A stretch of 64,000 nt of DNA, taken from the NCBI RefSeq assembly GCF_050908995.1, contig NW_027484942.1, positions 44,772-108,771 on the forward strand. Direction: 5' to 3'. Under the pieces are notes generated by a model, which was given only the letters and a program-made list of their open reading frames with translations, made no database searches and was not told the origin of the DNA. The DNA is from Andrena cerasifolii. Its lineage: Eukaryota; Arthropoda; Insecta; Hymenoptera; Andrenidae. Shown here piece after piece: positions 25,787 through 38,727 of this stretch (positions are counted from its first letter, which is position 1; every line of letters begins with the position of its first letter). Position numbers and translations under genes: made by a program.

Positions 25787-27336
25787 AAGCCGAAATTTAG
25801 TATACCTCTTACCACTTCATGTTCTCCTGATATATTGGCCAAAATCTGGTGAATATATTCAGAACGCACAAAATTGCGCTTTGTAACAGGAGAACATGCC
25901 GTCGAAAGAAATGCCACAAAGTAACGTCTCCGGAGAGCAAATCAATGAGCGAGAAGTGGCGCAGATGTTTCGAGACAGTGACTGGTTAACGAAGAGACGC
26001 AGAATTTTCGAACGCCTCTTGAAAGGCCTGCGCCTCTTATTTGCAACTTTAAGGCGATGCCTTTGAAGCCGAAATTTAGTATACCTCTTACCACTTCATG
26101 TTCTCCTGATATATTGGCCAAAATCTGGTGAATATATTCAGAACGCACAAACTTGTGCTTTGTAACAGGAGAACATGCCATCGAAAGTGATGGCACAAAG
26201 TAACGTCTCCAGAGAGCAAATCAATAAGCGAGATGTGGCGCAGATGATTCGAGGCAGTGACTGTTTAACGAAGAGACGCAGAATTTTCGAACGCGTCTTG
26301 AAAGGCCTGCGCCTCGTATTGGCAACTTTAAGGCGATGCCTTTGAAGCTCAAATTTAGTATACCTCTTACCACTTCATGTTCTCCTGATATATTGGCCAA
26401 AATCTGGCGAATATTTTCAGAATGCACAAAATTGCGCTTTGTAACAGGAGATCATGCCGTTGATAGAGATGGCACAAAGTAACGTCTCCGGAGAGCAAAT
26501 CAAAGAGCGAGGACTGGCGCAGATGTTTCGAGACTGTCACTGTTTAACGAAGAGACGCAGAATTTTCGAACGCCTCTTGAAAGGCCTGCGCCTCTTATTG
26601 GCAACTTTAAGGCGATGCCTTTGAAGCCGAAATTTAGTATACCTATTTCCACTTCATGTTCTCCTGATATATTGGCCAAAATCTGGCGAAAATTTTCAGA
26701 ATGCACAAAATTGCGCTTTGTAACAGGAGATCATGCCGTTGAAAGAGATGGCACAAAGTAACGTCTCCGGGGAGCAAATCAAAGAGCGAGGACTGGCGCA
26801 GATGTTTCGAGACTGTGACTGTTTAACGAAGAGACGCAGAATTTTCGAACGCCTCTTGAAAGGCCTGCGCCTCTTATTAGCAACTTTAAGGCGATGCCTT
26901 TGAAGCTGAAATTTAGTATACCTATTTCCACTTCATGTTCTCCTGATATATTGGCCAAAATCTGGTGAATATATTCAGAACGCACAAAATTGCGCTTTGT
27001 AACAGGAGAACATGCCGTCGAAAGAGATGGCACAAAGTAACGTCTCCGGAGAGCAAATCAAAGAGCGAGAAGTGGCGCAGATGTTTCGAGACAGTGACTG
27101 TTTAACGAAGAGACGCAGAATTTTCGAACGCCTCTTGAAAGGCCTGCGCATCTTATTAGCAACTTTATGGCGATGCCTTTGAAGCTGAAATTTAGTATAC
27201 CCCTTTCCACTTCATGTTCTCATGATATATTGGCCAAAATCAGGCGAAAATTTCGAGAATGCACAAAATTGCGCTTTATAACAGGAGAACATGCCGTCGA
27301 AAGAAATGGCACAAAGAAACGTCTCCAGAGAGCAAA

Positions 27337-27617
27337 TCAATGAGCGAGATGTGGCGCAGATGATTCGAGGCAGTGACTGTTTAACGAAGAGACGCATAAT
27401 TTTCGAACGCCTCTTGAAAGGCCTGCGCCTCTTATTAGCAACTTTAAGGCGATGCCTTTGAATCCGAAATTTAGTATACCTCTTTCCACTTCATGTTCTC
27501 ATCATATATATTGTCCAAAATCAGGCGAAAATTTCGAGAATGCACAAAATTGCGCTTTATAACAGAAGAACATGCCGTCGAAAGAAATGGCACAAAGTAA
27601 CGTCTCCAGAGAGCAAA
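27337..27617. repeat. 281-bp monomer, type Y, distant copy
   Basis: Carries 'gaatccg', 'catcatatatattg', 'attgtcc' and 'aacagaagaac', matching the tail of the monomer at 8925 about 18 kb away. Its head ('gagatgtgg...gattcgaggc', 'cgcataatttt') is of a different type, so it looks like a recombinant between Y and a local monomer. Confidence 0.8.
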
Positions 27618-27897
27618 TCAATGAGCGAGAAGTGGCGCAGATGTTTCGAGACAGTGACTGTTTAACGAAGAGACGCAGAATTTTCGAACGCCTCTTGAAA
27701 GGCCTGCGCCTCTTATTTGCAACTTTAAGGCGATGCCTTTGAAGCCGAAATTTAGTATACCTCTTTCCACTTCATGTTCTCCTGATATATTGGACAAAAT
27801 CTGGCGAATAATTTCGAGAATGCACAAAATTGTGCTTTGTAACAGGAGAACATGCCATCGAAAGGGATGGCACAAAGTAACGTCTCCAGAGAGCAAA
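27618..27897. repeat. 280-bp hybrid monomer
   Basis: At 27805-27826 it reads 'ggcgaataatttcgagaatg'. The left part is the 'gcgaataatttcag' type (as near 17484), the right part the 'aaaatttcgagaatg' type; the joint adds one base. This looks like a crossover between two monomer types within the short shared stretch 'aattt'. Confidence 0.7.
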
Positions 27898-28176
27898 TCA
27901 ATGAGCGAGATGTGGCGCAGATGATTCGAGGCAGTGACTGTTTAACGAAGAGACGCAGAATTTTCGAACGCCTCTTGAAAGGCCTGCGCCTCTTATTAGC
28001 AACTTTAAGGCGATGCCTTTCAAGCCGAAATTTAGTATACCCCTTTCCACTTCATGTTCTCCTGATATATTGGCCAAAATCTGGTGAATATATTCAGAAC
28101 GCACAAAATTGCGCTTTGTAACAGGAGAACATGCCGTCGAAAGAGATGGCACAATGTAACGTCTCCGGAGAGCAAA

Positions 28177-28734
28177 TCAAAGAGCGAGAAGTGGCGCAGA
28201 TGTTTCGAGACTGTGACTGTTTAACGAAGAGACGCAGAATTTTCGAACGCCTCTTGAAAGGCCTGCGCCTCTTATTAGCAACTTTAAGGCGATGCCTTTG
28301 AAGCCGAAATTTAGTATACCTCTTTCCACTTCGTGTTCTCATGATATAGTGGCCAAAATCAGGCGAAAATTTCGAGAATGCACAAAATTGCGCTTTGTAA
28401 CAGGAGAACATGCCGTCGAAAGAGATGGCACAAAGAAACGTCTCCGGAGAGCAAATCAATGAGCGAGAAGTGGCGCAGATGATTCGAGGCAGTGACTGTT
28501 TAACGAAGAGACGCAGAATTTTCGAACGCGTCTTGAAAGGCCTGCGCCTCTTATTAGCAACTTTAAGGCGATGCCTTTGAAGCTGAAATTTAGTATACCT
28601 ATTTCCACTTTATGTTCTCCTGATATATTGGCCAAAATCTGGTGAATATATTCAGAACGCACAAAATTGCGCTTTGTAACAGGAGAACATGCCGTCGAAA
28701 GAAATGCCACAAAGTAACGTCTCCGGAGAGCAAA
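28177..28734. repeat. Two-monomer module T (first of four copies)
   Basis: The first monomer has 'gactgtgactg', 'cttcgtgttc' and 'gcacaaagaaacg'; the second has the private 'ccactttatgttc'. The marker 'tatgttctcc' after 'cactt' starts at 28611, 30564, 33354 and 36702, steps of 7, 10 and 12 monomers. The other copies are 30130-30687, 32920-33477 and 36268-36825. Confidence 0.8.
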
Positions 28735-29013
28735 TCAATGAGCGAGAAGTGGCGCAGATGTTTCGAGACAGTGACTGTTTAACGAAGAGACGCAGAATTT
28801 TCGAACGCCTCTTGAAAGGCCTGCGCCTCTTATTAGCAACTTTAAGGCGATGCCTTTGAAGCTGAAATTTAGTATACCTATTTCCACTTCATGTTCTCCT
28901 GATATATTGGCCAAAATCTGGTGAATATATTCAGAACGCACAAAATTGCGCTTTGTAACAGGAGAACATGCCGTCGAAAGAGATGGCACAAAGTAACCTC
29001 TCCGGAGAGCAAA

Positions 29014-30826
29014 TTAAAGAGCGAGGAGTGGCACAGATATTTCGAGACAGTGACTGCTTAACGAAGAGACGCAGAATTTTCGAACGCCTCTTGAAAGGCC
29101 TGCGCCTCTTATTAGCAACTTTAAGGCGATGCCTTTGAAGCTGAAATTTAGTATACCTATTTCCACTTCATGTTCTCCTGATATATTGGCCAAAATCTGG
29201 TGAATATATTCAGAACGCACAAAATTGCGCTTTGTAACAGGAGAACATGCCGTCGAAAGAAATGGCACAAAGTATCGTCTCCGGAGAGCAAATCAAAGAG
29301 CGAGAAGTGGCGCAGATGTTTCGAGACAGTGACTGTTTAACGAAGAGACGCAGAATTTTCGAACGCCTCTTGAAAGGCCTGCGCCTCTTATTAGCAATTT
29401 TAAGGCGATGCCTTTGAAGCCGAAATTTAGTATACCTCTTTCCACTTCATGTTCTCATGATATAGTGGCCAAAATCAGGCGAAAATTTCGAGAATGCACA
29501 AAATTGTGCTTTGTAACAGGAGAACATGCCATCGAAAGGGATGGCACAAAGTAACGTCTCCAGAGAGCAAATCAATGAGCGAGATGTGGCGCAGAAGATT
29601 CGAGGCAGTGACTGTTTAACGAAGAGACGCAGAATTTTCGAACGCCTCTTGAAAGGCCTGCGCCTCTTATTAGCAACTTTAAGGCGATGCCTTTCAAGCC
29701 GAAATTTAGTATACCCCTTTCCACTTCATGTTCTCCTGATATATTGGCCAAAATCTGGTGAATATATTCAGAACGCACAAAATTGCGCTTTGTAACAGGA
29801 GAACATGCCGTCGAAAGAGATGGCACAATGTAACGTCTCCGGAGAGCAAATCAAAGAGCGAAAAGTGGCGCAGATGTTTCGAGACAGTGACTGGTTAACG
29901 AATAGACGCAGAATTTTCGAACGCCTCTCGAAAGGCCTGCGCCTCTTATTTACAACTTTAAGGCGATGCATTTGAAGCCGAAATTTAGTATACCTCTTAC
30001 CACTTCATGTTCTCCTGATATATTGGCCAAAATCTGGCGAATATTTTCAGAATGCACAAAATTGCGCTTTGTAACAGGAGATCATGCCGTTGAAAGAGAT
30101 GGCACAAAGTAACGTCTCCGGAGAGCAAATCAGAGAGCGAGGACTGGCGCAGATGTTTCGAGACTGTGACTGTTTAACGAAGAGACGCAGAATTTTCGAA
30201 CGCCTCTTGAAAGGCCTGCGCCTCTTATTAGCAACTTTAAGGCGATGCCTTTGAAGCCGAAATTTAGTATACCTCTTTCCACTTCGTGTTCTCATGATAT
30301 AGTGGCCAAAATCAGGCGAAAATTTCGAGAATGCACAAAATTGCGCTTTGTAACAGGAGAACATGCCGTCGAAAGAGATGGCACAAAGAAACGTCTCCGG
30401 AGAGCAAATCAATGAGCGAGAAGTGGCGCAGATGATTCGAGGCAGTGACTGTTTAACGAAGAGACGCAGAATTTTCGAACGCGTCTTGAAAGGCCTGCGC
30501 CTCTTATTAGCAACTTTAAGGCGATGCCTTTGAAGCTGAAATTTAGTATACCTATTTCCACTTTATGTTCTCCTGATATATTGGCCAAAATCTGGTGAAT
30601 ATATTCAGAACGCACAAAATTGCGCTTTGTAACAGGAGAACATGCCGTCGAAAGAAATGCCACAAAGTAACGTCTCCGGAGAGCAAATCAATGAGCGAGA
30701 AGTGGCGCAGATGTTTCGAGACAGTGACTGTTTAACGAAGAGACGCAGAATTTTCGAACGCCTCTTGAAAGGCCTGCGCCTCTTATTAGCAACTTTAAGG
30801 CGATGCCTTTGAAGCCGAAATTTGGT
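29014..30826. repeat. Segmental repeat, offset 6138 bp, copy 1
   Basis: Matches 35152-36964 at exactly 22 monomers. Shared private markers are 'gcagaagattcg' (29593 and 35731), 'acgaatagacg' (29898 and 36036) and 'gatgcatttgaag' (29967 and 36105). The copies differ at a few bases, such as 'ctctcgaaagg' near 29925 and 'catgtcgtcg' near 36501. Confidence 0.82.
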
Positions 30827-31129
30827 ATACCTCTTTCCACTTCATGTTCTCATGATATAGTGGCCAAAATCAGGCGAAAATTTCGAGAATGCACAAAATT
30901 GTGCTTTGTAACAGGAGAACATGCCATCGAAAGGGATGGCACAAAGTAACGTCTCCAGAGAGCAAATCAATGAGCGAGATGTGGCGCAGATGATTCGAGG
31001 CAGTGACTGTTTAACGAAGAGACGCAGAATTTTCGAACGCCTCTTGAAAGGCCTGCGCCTCTTATTAGCAACTTTAAGGCGATGCCTTTCAAGCCGAAAT
31101 TTAGTATACCCCTTTCCACTTCATGTTCT

Positions 31130-32868
31130 CATGATATATTGGCCAAAATCAGGCGAATATTTTCAGAATGCACAAAATTGCGCTTTGTAACAGGAGATCA
31201 TGCCGTTGAAAGAGATGGCACAAAGTAACGTCTCCGGAGAGCAAATCAAAGAGCGAGGACTGGCGCAGATGTTTCGAGACTGTGACTGTTTAACGAAGAG
31301 ACGCAGAATTTTCGAACGCCTCTTGAAAGGCCTGCGCCTCTTATTAGCAACTTTAAGGCGATGCCTTTGAAGCTGAAATTTAGTATACCTATTTCCACTT
31401 CATGTTCTCCTGATATATTGGCCAAAATCTGGTGAATATATTCAGAACGCACAAAATTGCGCTTTGTAACAGGAGAACATGCCATCGAAAGGGATGGCAC
31501 AAAGTAACGTCTCCAGAGAGCAAATCAATGAGCGAGATGTGGCGCAGATGATTCGAGGCAGTGACTGTTTAACGAAGAGACGCAGAATTTTCGAACGCCT
31601 CCTGAAAGGCCTGCGCCTCTTATTAGCAACTTTATGGCGATGCCTTTGAAGCTGAAATTTAGTATACCTATTTCCACTTCATGTTCTCATGATATATTGG
31701 CCAAAATCTGGCGAAAATTTTCAGAATTCACAAAATTGCGCTTTATAACAGGAGAACATGCCTTCGAAAGAAATGCCACAAAGTAACGTCTCCGGAGAGC
31801 AAATCAATGAGCGAGAAGTGGCGCAGATGTTTCGAGACAGTGACTGTTTAACGAAGAGACGCAGAATTTTCGAACGCCTCTTGAAAGGCCTCCGCCTCTT
31901 ATTAGCAACTTTAAGGCGATGCCTTTGAAGCCGAAATTTGGTATACCTCTTTCCACTTCATGTTCTCATGATATAGTGGCCAAAATCAGGCGAAAATTTC
32001 GAGAATGCACAAAATCGTGCTTTGTAGCAGGAGAACATGCCATCGAAAGGGATCGCACAAAGTAACGTCTCCAGAGAGCAAATCAATGAGCGAGATGTGG
32101 CGCAGATGATTCGAGGCAGTGACTGTTTAACGAAGAGACGCAGAATTTTCGAACGCCTCTTGAAAGGCCTGCGCCTGTTATTAGCAACTTTAAGGCGATG
32201 CCTTTCAAGCCGAAATTTAGTATACCCCTTTCCACTTCATGTTCTCATGATATATTGGCCAAAATCAGGCGAAAATTTCGAGAATGCAAAAAATTGCGTT
32301 TATAACAGGAGAACATGCCGTCGAAAGAAATGGCACAAAAGAAACGTCTCCGGAGAGCAAATCAATGAGCGAGAAGTGGCGCAGATGTTTCGAGGCAGTG
32401 ACTGTTTAACGAAGAGACGCAGAATTTTCGAACGCGTCTTGAAAGGCCTGCGCCTCTTATTAGCAACTTTAAGGCGATGCCTTTGAATCCGAAATTTAGT
32501 ATACCTATTTCCACTTCATGTTCTCCTGATATATTGGCCAAAATCTGGTGAAAATATTCAGAACGCACAAAATTGCGCTTTGTAACAGGAGAACATGCCG
32601 TCGAAAGAGATGGCACAAAGTAACGTCTCCGGAGAGCAAATCAAAGAGCGAGAAGTGGCGCAGATGTTTCGAGACAGTGACTGGTTAACGAAGAGACGCA
32701 GAATTTTCGAACGCCTCTTGAAAGGCCTGCGCCTCTTATTTGCAACTTTAAGGCGATGCCTTTGAAGCCGAAATTTAGTATACCTCTTACCACTTCATGT
32801 TCTCCTGATATATTGGCCAAAATCTGGCGAATATTTTCAGAATGCACAAAATTGCGCTTTGTAACAGG
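31130..32868. repeat. Segmental repeat, offset 5859 bp, copy 1
   Basis: Matches 36989-38727 at exactly 21 monomers. Shared private marks include 'aaaatcgtgc' (32012 and 37871), 'gcgcctgttatt' and 'cagaattcac'. The match ends near 32868, where copy 1 has 'gagaacatgccgtcg' and copy 2 has 'gagatcatgccgttg'. Confidence 0.82.
31482..32250. repeat. Block S (first of four copies)
   Basis: Begins with 'catcgaaagggatggcac' and includes 'cgcctcctgaaagg', 'tatggcgatgcc' and 'cagaattcac', ending in a 'gggatcgcac' monomer. The other copies start at 37341, 45711 and 48221; the steps are 5859, 8370 and 2510 bp, that is 21, 30 and 9 monomers (the last minus one base). Confidence 0.8.
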
Positions 32869-32950
32869 AGAACATGCCGTCGAAAGAGATGGCACAAAGT
32901 AACCTCTCCGGAGAGCAAATTAAAGAGCGAGGAGTGGCACAGATATTTCG
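31930..32950. repeat. Segmental repeat, offset 2232 bp, copy 1
   Basis: Matches 34162-35182 at eight monomers. Shared marks are 'aaaatcgtgc', 'ttgtagcagg' and 'gggatcgcac'. The same block is also in the 5859-bp duplication, so it occurs at least three times (near 32.0, 34.2 and 37.9 kb), with a variant near 41.8 kb. Confidence 0.78.
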
Positions 32951-34161
32951 AGACTGTGACTGTTTAACGAAGAGACGCAGAATTTTCGAACGCCTCTTGA
33001 AAGGCCTGCGCCTCTTATTAGCAACTTTAAGGCGATGCCTTTGAAGCCGAAATTTAGTATACCTCTTTCCACTTCGTGTTCTCATGATATAGTGGCCAAA
33101 ATCAGGCGAAAATTTCGAGAATGCACAAAATTGCGCTTTGTAACAGGAGAACATGTCGTCGAAAGAGATGGCACAAAGAAACGTCTCCGGAGAGCAAATC
33201 AATGAGCGAGAAGTGGCGCAGATGATTCGAGGCAGTGACTGTTTAACGAAGAGACGCAGAATTTTCGAACGCGTCTTGAAAGGCCTGCGCCTCTTATTAG
33301 CAACTTTAAGGCGATGCCTTTGAAGCTGAAATTTAGTATACCTATTTCCACTTTATGTTCTCCTGATATATTGGCCAAAATCTGGTGAATATATTCAGAA
33401 CGCACAAAATTGCGCTTTGTAACAGGAGAACATGCCGTCGAAAGAAATGCCACAAAGTAACGTCTCCGGAGAGCAAATCAATGAGCGAGAAGTGGCGCAG
33501 ATGTTTCGAGACAGTGACTGTTTAACGAAGAGACGCAGAATTTTCGAACGCCTCTTGAAAGGCCTGCGCCTCTTATTAGCAACTTTAAGGCGATGCCTTT
33601 GAAGCCGAAATTTGGTATACCTCTTTCCACTTCATGTTCTCATGATATATTGGCCAAAATCAGGCGAATATTTTCAGAATGCACAAAATTGCGCTTTGTA
33701 ACAGGAGATCATGCCGTTGAAAGAGATGGCACAAAGTAACGTCTCCGGAGAGCAAATCAAAGAGCGAGGACTGGCGCAGATGTTTCGAGACTGTGACTGT
33801 TTAACGAAGAGACGCAGAATTTTCGAACGCCTCTTGAAAGGCCTGCGCCTCTTATTAGCAACTTTAAGGCGATGCCTTTGAAGCTGAAATTTAGTATACC
33901 TATTTCCACTTCATGTTCTCCTGATATATTGGCCAAAATCTGGTGAATATATTCAGAATTCACAAAATTGCGCTTTATAACAGGAGAACATGCCGTCGAA
34001 AGAAATGCCACAAAGTAACGTCTCCGGAGAGCAAATCAATGAGCGAGAAGTGGCGCAGATGTTTCGAGACAGTGACTGTTTAACGAAGAGACGCAGAATT
34101 TTCGAACGCCTCTTGAAAGGCCTGCGCCTGTTATTAGCAACTTTAAGGCGATGCCTTTGAA

Positions 34162-35182
34162 GCCGAAATTTGGTATACCTCTTTCCACTTCATGTTCTCA
34201 TGATATAGTGGCCAAAATCAGGCGAAAATTTCGAGAATGCACAAAATCGTGCTTTGTAGCAGGAGAACATGCCATCGAAAGGGATCGCACAAAGTAACGT
34301 CTCCAGAGAGCAAATCAATGAGCGAGATGTGGCGCAGATGATTCGAGGCAGTGACTGTTTAACGAAGAGACGCAGAATTTTCGAACGCCTCTTGAAAGGC
34401 CTGCGCCTGTTATTAGCAACTTTAAGGCGATGCCTTTCAAGCCGAAATTTAGTATACCCCTTTCCACTTCATGTTCTCATGATATATTGGCCAAAATCAG
34501 GCGAAAATTTCGAGAATGCAAAAAATTGCGTTTATAACAGGAGAACATGCCGTCGAAAGAAATGGCACAAAAGAAACGTCTCCGGAGAGCAAATCAATGA
34601 GCGAGAAGTGGCGCAGATGTTTCGAGGCAGTGACTGTTTAACGAAGAGACGCAGAATTTTCGAACGCGTCTTGAAAGGCCTGCGCCTCTTATTAGCAACT
34701 TTAAGGCGATGCCTTTGAATCCGAAATTTAGTATACCTATTTCCACTTCATGTTCTCCTGATATATTGGCCAAAATCTGGTGAAAATATTCAGAACGCAC
34801 AAAATTGCGCTTTGTAACAGGAGAACATGCCGTCGAAAGAGATGGCACAAAGTAACGTCTCCGGAGAGCAAATCAAAGAGCGAGAAGTGGCGCAGATGTT
34901 TCGTGACAGTGACTGGTTAACGAAGAGACGCAGAATTTTCGAACGCCTCTTGAAAGGCCTGCGCCTCTTATTTGCAACTTTAAGGCGATGCCTTTGAAGC
35001 CGAAATTTAGTATACCTCTTACCACTTCATGTTCTCCTGATATATTGGCCAAAATCTGGCGAATATTTTCAGAATGCACAAAATTGCGCTTTGTAACAGG
35101 AGAACATGCCGTCGAAAGAGATGGCACAAAGTAACCTCTCCGGAGAGCAAATTAAAGAGCGAGGAGTGGCACAGATATTTCG
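34162..35182. repeat. Segmental repeat, offset 2232 bp, copy 2
   Basis: Second copy of 31930-32950, with small differences such as 'ttcgtgacag' near 34901 and 'gtcatgagac'-type changes on the other strand near 35115 being monomer-specific. Confidence 0.72.
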
Positions 35183-36964
35183 AGACAGTGACTGCTTAAC
35201 GAAGAGACGCAGAATTTTCGAACGCCTCTTGAAAGGCCTGCGCCTCTTATTAGCAACTTTAAGGCGATGCCTTTGAAGCTGAAATTTAGTATACCTATTT
35301 CCACTTCATGTTCTCCTGATATATTGGCCAAAATCTGGTGAATATATTCAGAACGCACAAAATTGCGCTTTGTAACAGGAGAACATGCCGTCGAAAGAAA
35401 TGGCACAAAGTAACGTCTCCGGAGAGCAAATCAAAGAGCGAGAAGTGGCGCAGATGTTTCGAGACAGTGACTGTTTAACGAAGAGACGCAGAATTTTCGA
35501 ACGCCTCTTGAAAGGCCTGCGCCTCTTATTAGCAATTTTAAGGCGATGCCTTTGAAGCCGAAATTTAGTATACCTCTTTCCACTTCATGTTCTCATGATA
35601 TAGTGGCCAAAATCAGGCGAAAATTTCGAGAATGCACAAAATTGTGCTTTGTAACAGGAGAACATGCCATCGAAAGGGATGGCACAAAGTAACGTCTCCA
35701 GAGAGCAAATCAATGAGCGAGATGTGGCGCAGAAGATTCGAGGCAGTGACTGTTTAACGAAGAGACGCAGAATTTTCGAACGCCTCTTGAAAGGCCTGCG
35801 CCTCTTATTAGCAACTTTAAGGCGATGCCTTTCAAGCCGAAATTTAGTATACCCCTTTCCACTTCATGTTCTCCTGATATATTGGCCAAAATCTGGTGAA
35901 TATATTCAGAACGCACAAAATTGCGCTTTGTAACAGGAGAACATGCCGTCGAAAGAGATGGCACAATGTAACGTCTCCGGAGAGCAAATCAAAGAGCGAG
36001 AAGTGGCGCAGATGTTTCGAGACAGTGACTGGTTAACGAATAGACGCAGAATTTTCGAACGCCTCTTGAAAGGCCTGCGCCTCTTATTTACAACTTTAAG
36101 GCGATGCATTTGAAGCCGAAATTTAGTATACCTCTTACCACTTCATGTTCTCCTGATATATTGGCCAAAATCTGGCGAATATTTTCAGAATGCACAAAAT
36201 TGCGCTTTGTAACAGGAGACCATGCCGTTGAAAGAGATGGCACAAAGTAACGTCTCCGGAGAGCAAATCAGAGAGCGAGGACTGGCGCAGATGTTTCGAG
36301 ACTGTGACTGTTTAACGAAGAGACGCAGAATTTTCGAACGCCTCTTGAAAGGCCTGCGCCTCTTATTAGCAACTTTAAGGCGATGCCTTTGAAGCCGAAA
36401 TTTAGTATACCTCTTTCCACTTCGTGTTCTCATGATATAGTGGCCAAAATCAGGCGAAAATTTCGAGAATGCACAAAATTGCGCTTTGTAACAGGAGAAC
36501 ATGTCGTCGAAAGAGATGGCACAAAGAAACGTCTCCGGAGAGCAAATCAATGAGCGAGAAGTGGCGCAGATGATTCGAGGCAGTGACTGTTTAACGAAGA
36601 GACGCAGAATTTTCGAACGCGTCTTGAAAGTCCTGCGCCTCTTATTAGCAACTTTAAGGCGATGCCTTTGAAGCTGAAATTTAGTATACCTATTTCCACT
36701 TTATGTTCTCCTGATATATTGGCCAAAATCTGGTGAATATATTCAGAACGCACAAAATTGCGCTTTGTAACAGGAGAACATGCCGTCGAAAGAAATGCCA
36801 CAAAGTAACGTCTCCGGAGAGCAAATCAATGAGCGAGAAGTGGCGCAGATGTTTCGAGACAGTGACTGTTTAACGAAGAGACGCAGAATTTTCGAACGCC
36901 TCTTGAAAGGCCTGCGCCTCTTATTAGCAACTTTAAGGCGATGCCTTTGAAGCCGAAATTTGGT
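35152..36964. repeat. Segmental repeat, offset 6138 bp, copy 2
   Basis: Second copy of 29014-30826. After about 36964 the offset to the first copy changes from 6138 to 5859 bp, meaning that one monomer present at 30688-31245 is missing here. Confidence 0.82.
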
Positions 36965-37104
36965 ATACCTCTTTCCACTTCATGTTCTCATGATATATTG
37001 GCCAAAATCAGGCGAATATTTTCAGAATGCACAAAATTGCGCTTTGTAACAGGAGATCATGCCGTTGAAAGAGATGGCACAAAGTAACGTCTCCGGAGAG
37101 CAAA
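36826..37104. repeat. Hybrid monomer at a one-monomer deletion
   Basis: The left part ('gaaatttggtatacc') equals the monomer at 30688, the right part ('attggccaaaatcagg' then 'gcgaatattttcag') equals the monomer at 30967. A crossover between those neighbours would remove exactly 279 bp and give this monomer. The same hybrid type is at 33478-33756. Confidence 0.8.
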
Positions 37105-38727
37105 TCAAAGAGCGAGGACTGGCGCAGATGTTTCGAGACTGTGACTGTTTAACGAAGAGACGCAGAATTTTCGAACGCCTCTTGAAAGGCCTGCGCCTCT
37201 TATTAGCAACTTTAAGGCGATGCCTTTGAAGCTGAAATTTAGTATACCTATTTCCACTTCATGTTCTCCTGATATATTGGCCAAAATCTGGTGAATATAT
37301 TCAGAACGCACAAAATTGCGCTTTGTAACAGGAGAACATGCCATCGAAAGGGATGGCACAAAGTAACGTCTCCAGAGAGCAAATCAATGAGCGAGATGTG
37401 GCGCAGATGATTCGAGGCAGTGACTGTTTAACGAAGAGACGCAGAATTTTCGAACGCCTCCTGAAAGGCCTGCGCCTCTTATTAGCAACTTTATGGCGAT
37501 GCCTTTGAAGCTGAAATTTAGTATACCTATTTCCACTTCATGTTCTCATGATATATTGGCCAAAATCTGGCGAAAATTTTCAGAATTCACAAAATTGCGC
37601 TTTATAACAGGAGAACATGCCGTCGAAAGAAATGCCACAAAGTAACGTCTCCGGAGAGCAAATCAATGAGCGAGAAGTGGCGCAGATGTTTCGAGACAGT
37701 GACTGTTTAACGAAGAGACGCAGAATTTTCGAACGCCTCTTGAAAGGCCTCCGCCTCTTATTAGCAACTTTAAGGCGATGCCTTTGAAGCCGAAATTTGG
37801 TATACCTCTTTCCACTTCATGTTCTCATGATATAGTGGCCAAAATCAGGCGAAAATTTCGAGAATGCACAAAATCGTGCTTTGTAGCAGGAGAACATGCC
37901 ATCGAAAGGGATCGCACAAAGTAACGTCTCCAGAGAGCAAATCAATGAGCGAGATGTGGCGCAGATGATTCGAGGCAGTGACTGTTTAACGAAGAGACGC
38001 AGAATTTTCGAACGCCTCTTGAAAGGCCTGCGCCTGTTATTAGCAACTTTAAGGCGATGCCTTTCAAGCCGAAATTTAGTATACCCCTTTCCACTTCATG
38101 TTCTCATGATATATTGGCCAAAATCAGGCGAAAATTTCGAGAATGCAAAAAATTGCGTTTATAACAGGAGAACATGCCGTCGAAAGAAATGGCACAAAAG
38201 AAACGTCTCCGGAGAGCAAATCAATGAGCGAGAAGTGGCGCAGATGTTTCGAGGCAGTGACTGTTTAACGAAGAGACGCAGAATTTTCGAACGCGTCTTG
38301 AAAGGCCTGCGCCTCTTATTAGCAACTTTAAGGCGATGCCTTTGAATCCGAAATTTAGTATACCTATTTCCACTTCATGTTCTCCTGATATATTGGCCAA
38401 AATCTGGTGAAAATATTCAGAACGCACAAAATTGCGCTTTGTAACAGGAGAACATGCCGTCGAAAGAGATGGCACAAAGTAACGTCTCCGGAGAGCAAAT
38501 CAAAGAGCGAGAAGTGGCGCAGATGTTTCGAGACAGTGACTGGTTAACGAAGAGACGCAGAATTTTCGAACGCCTCTTGAAAGGCCTGCGCCTCTTATTT
38601 GCAACTTTAAGGCGATGCCTTTGAAGCCGAAATTTAGTATACCTCTTACCACTTCATGTTCTCCTGATATATTGGCCAAAATCTGGCGAATATTTTCAGA
38701 ATGCACAAAATTGCGCTTTGTAACAGG
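36989..38727. repeat. Segmental repeat, offset 5859 bp, copy 2
   Basis: Second copy of 31130-32868, continuing the larger duplication after the loss of one monomer. Confidence 0.82.

Larger units (their letters stand above)
25787..29013. repeat. Irregular monomer region between large duplications
   Basis: Twelve or so monomers with no clean internal HOR. It includes the 281-bp monomer at 27337 and a 280-bp hybrid at 27618. The part 27058-27297 matches 21201-21440 ('gcgcatcttatt', 'tatggcgatgcc') at a 5857-bp offset. Private changes include 'caataagcgag' near 26222, 'ctgtcactg' near 26534 and 'gtctccggggag' near 26764. Confidence 0.7.
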
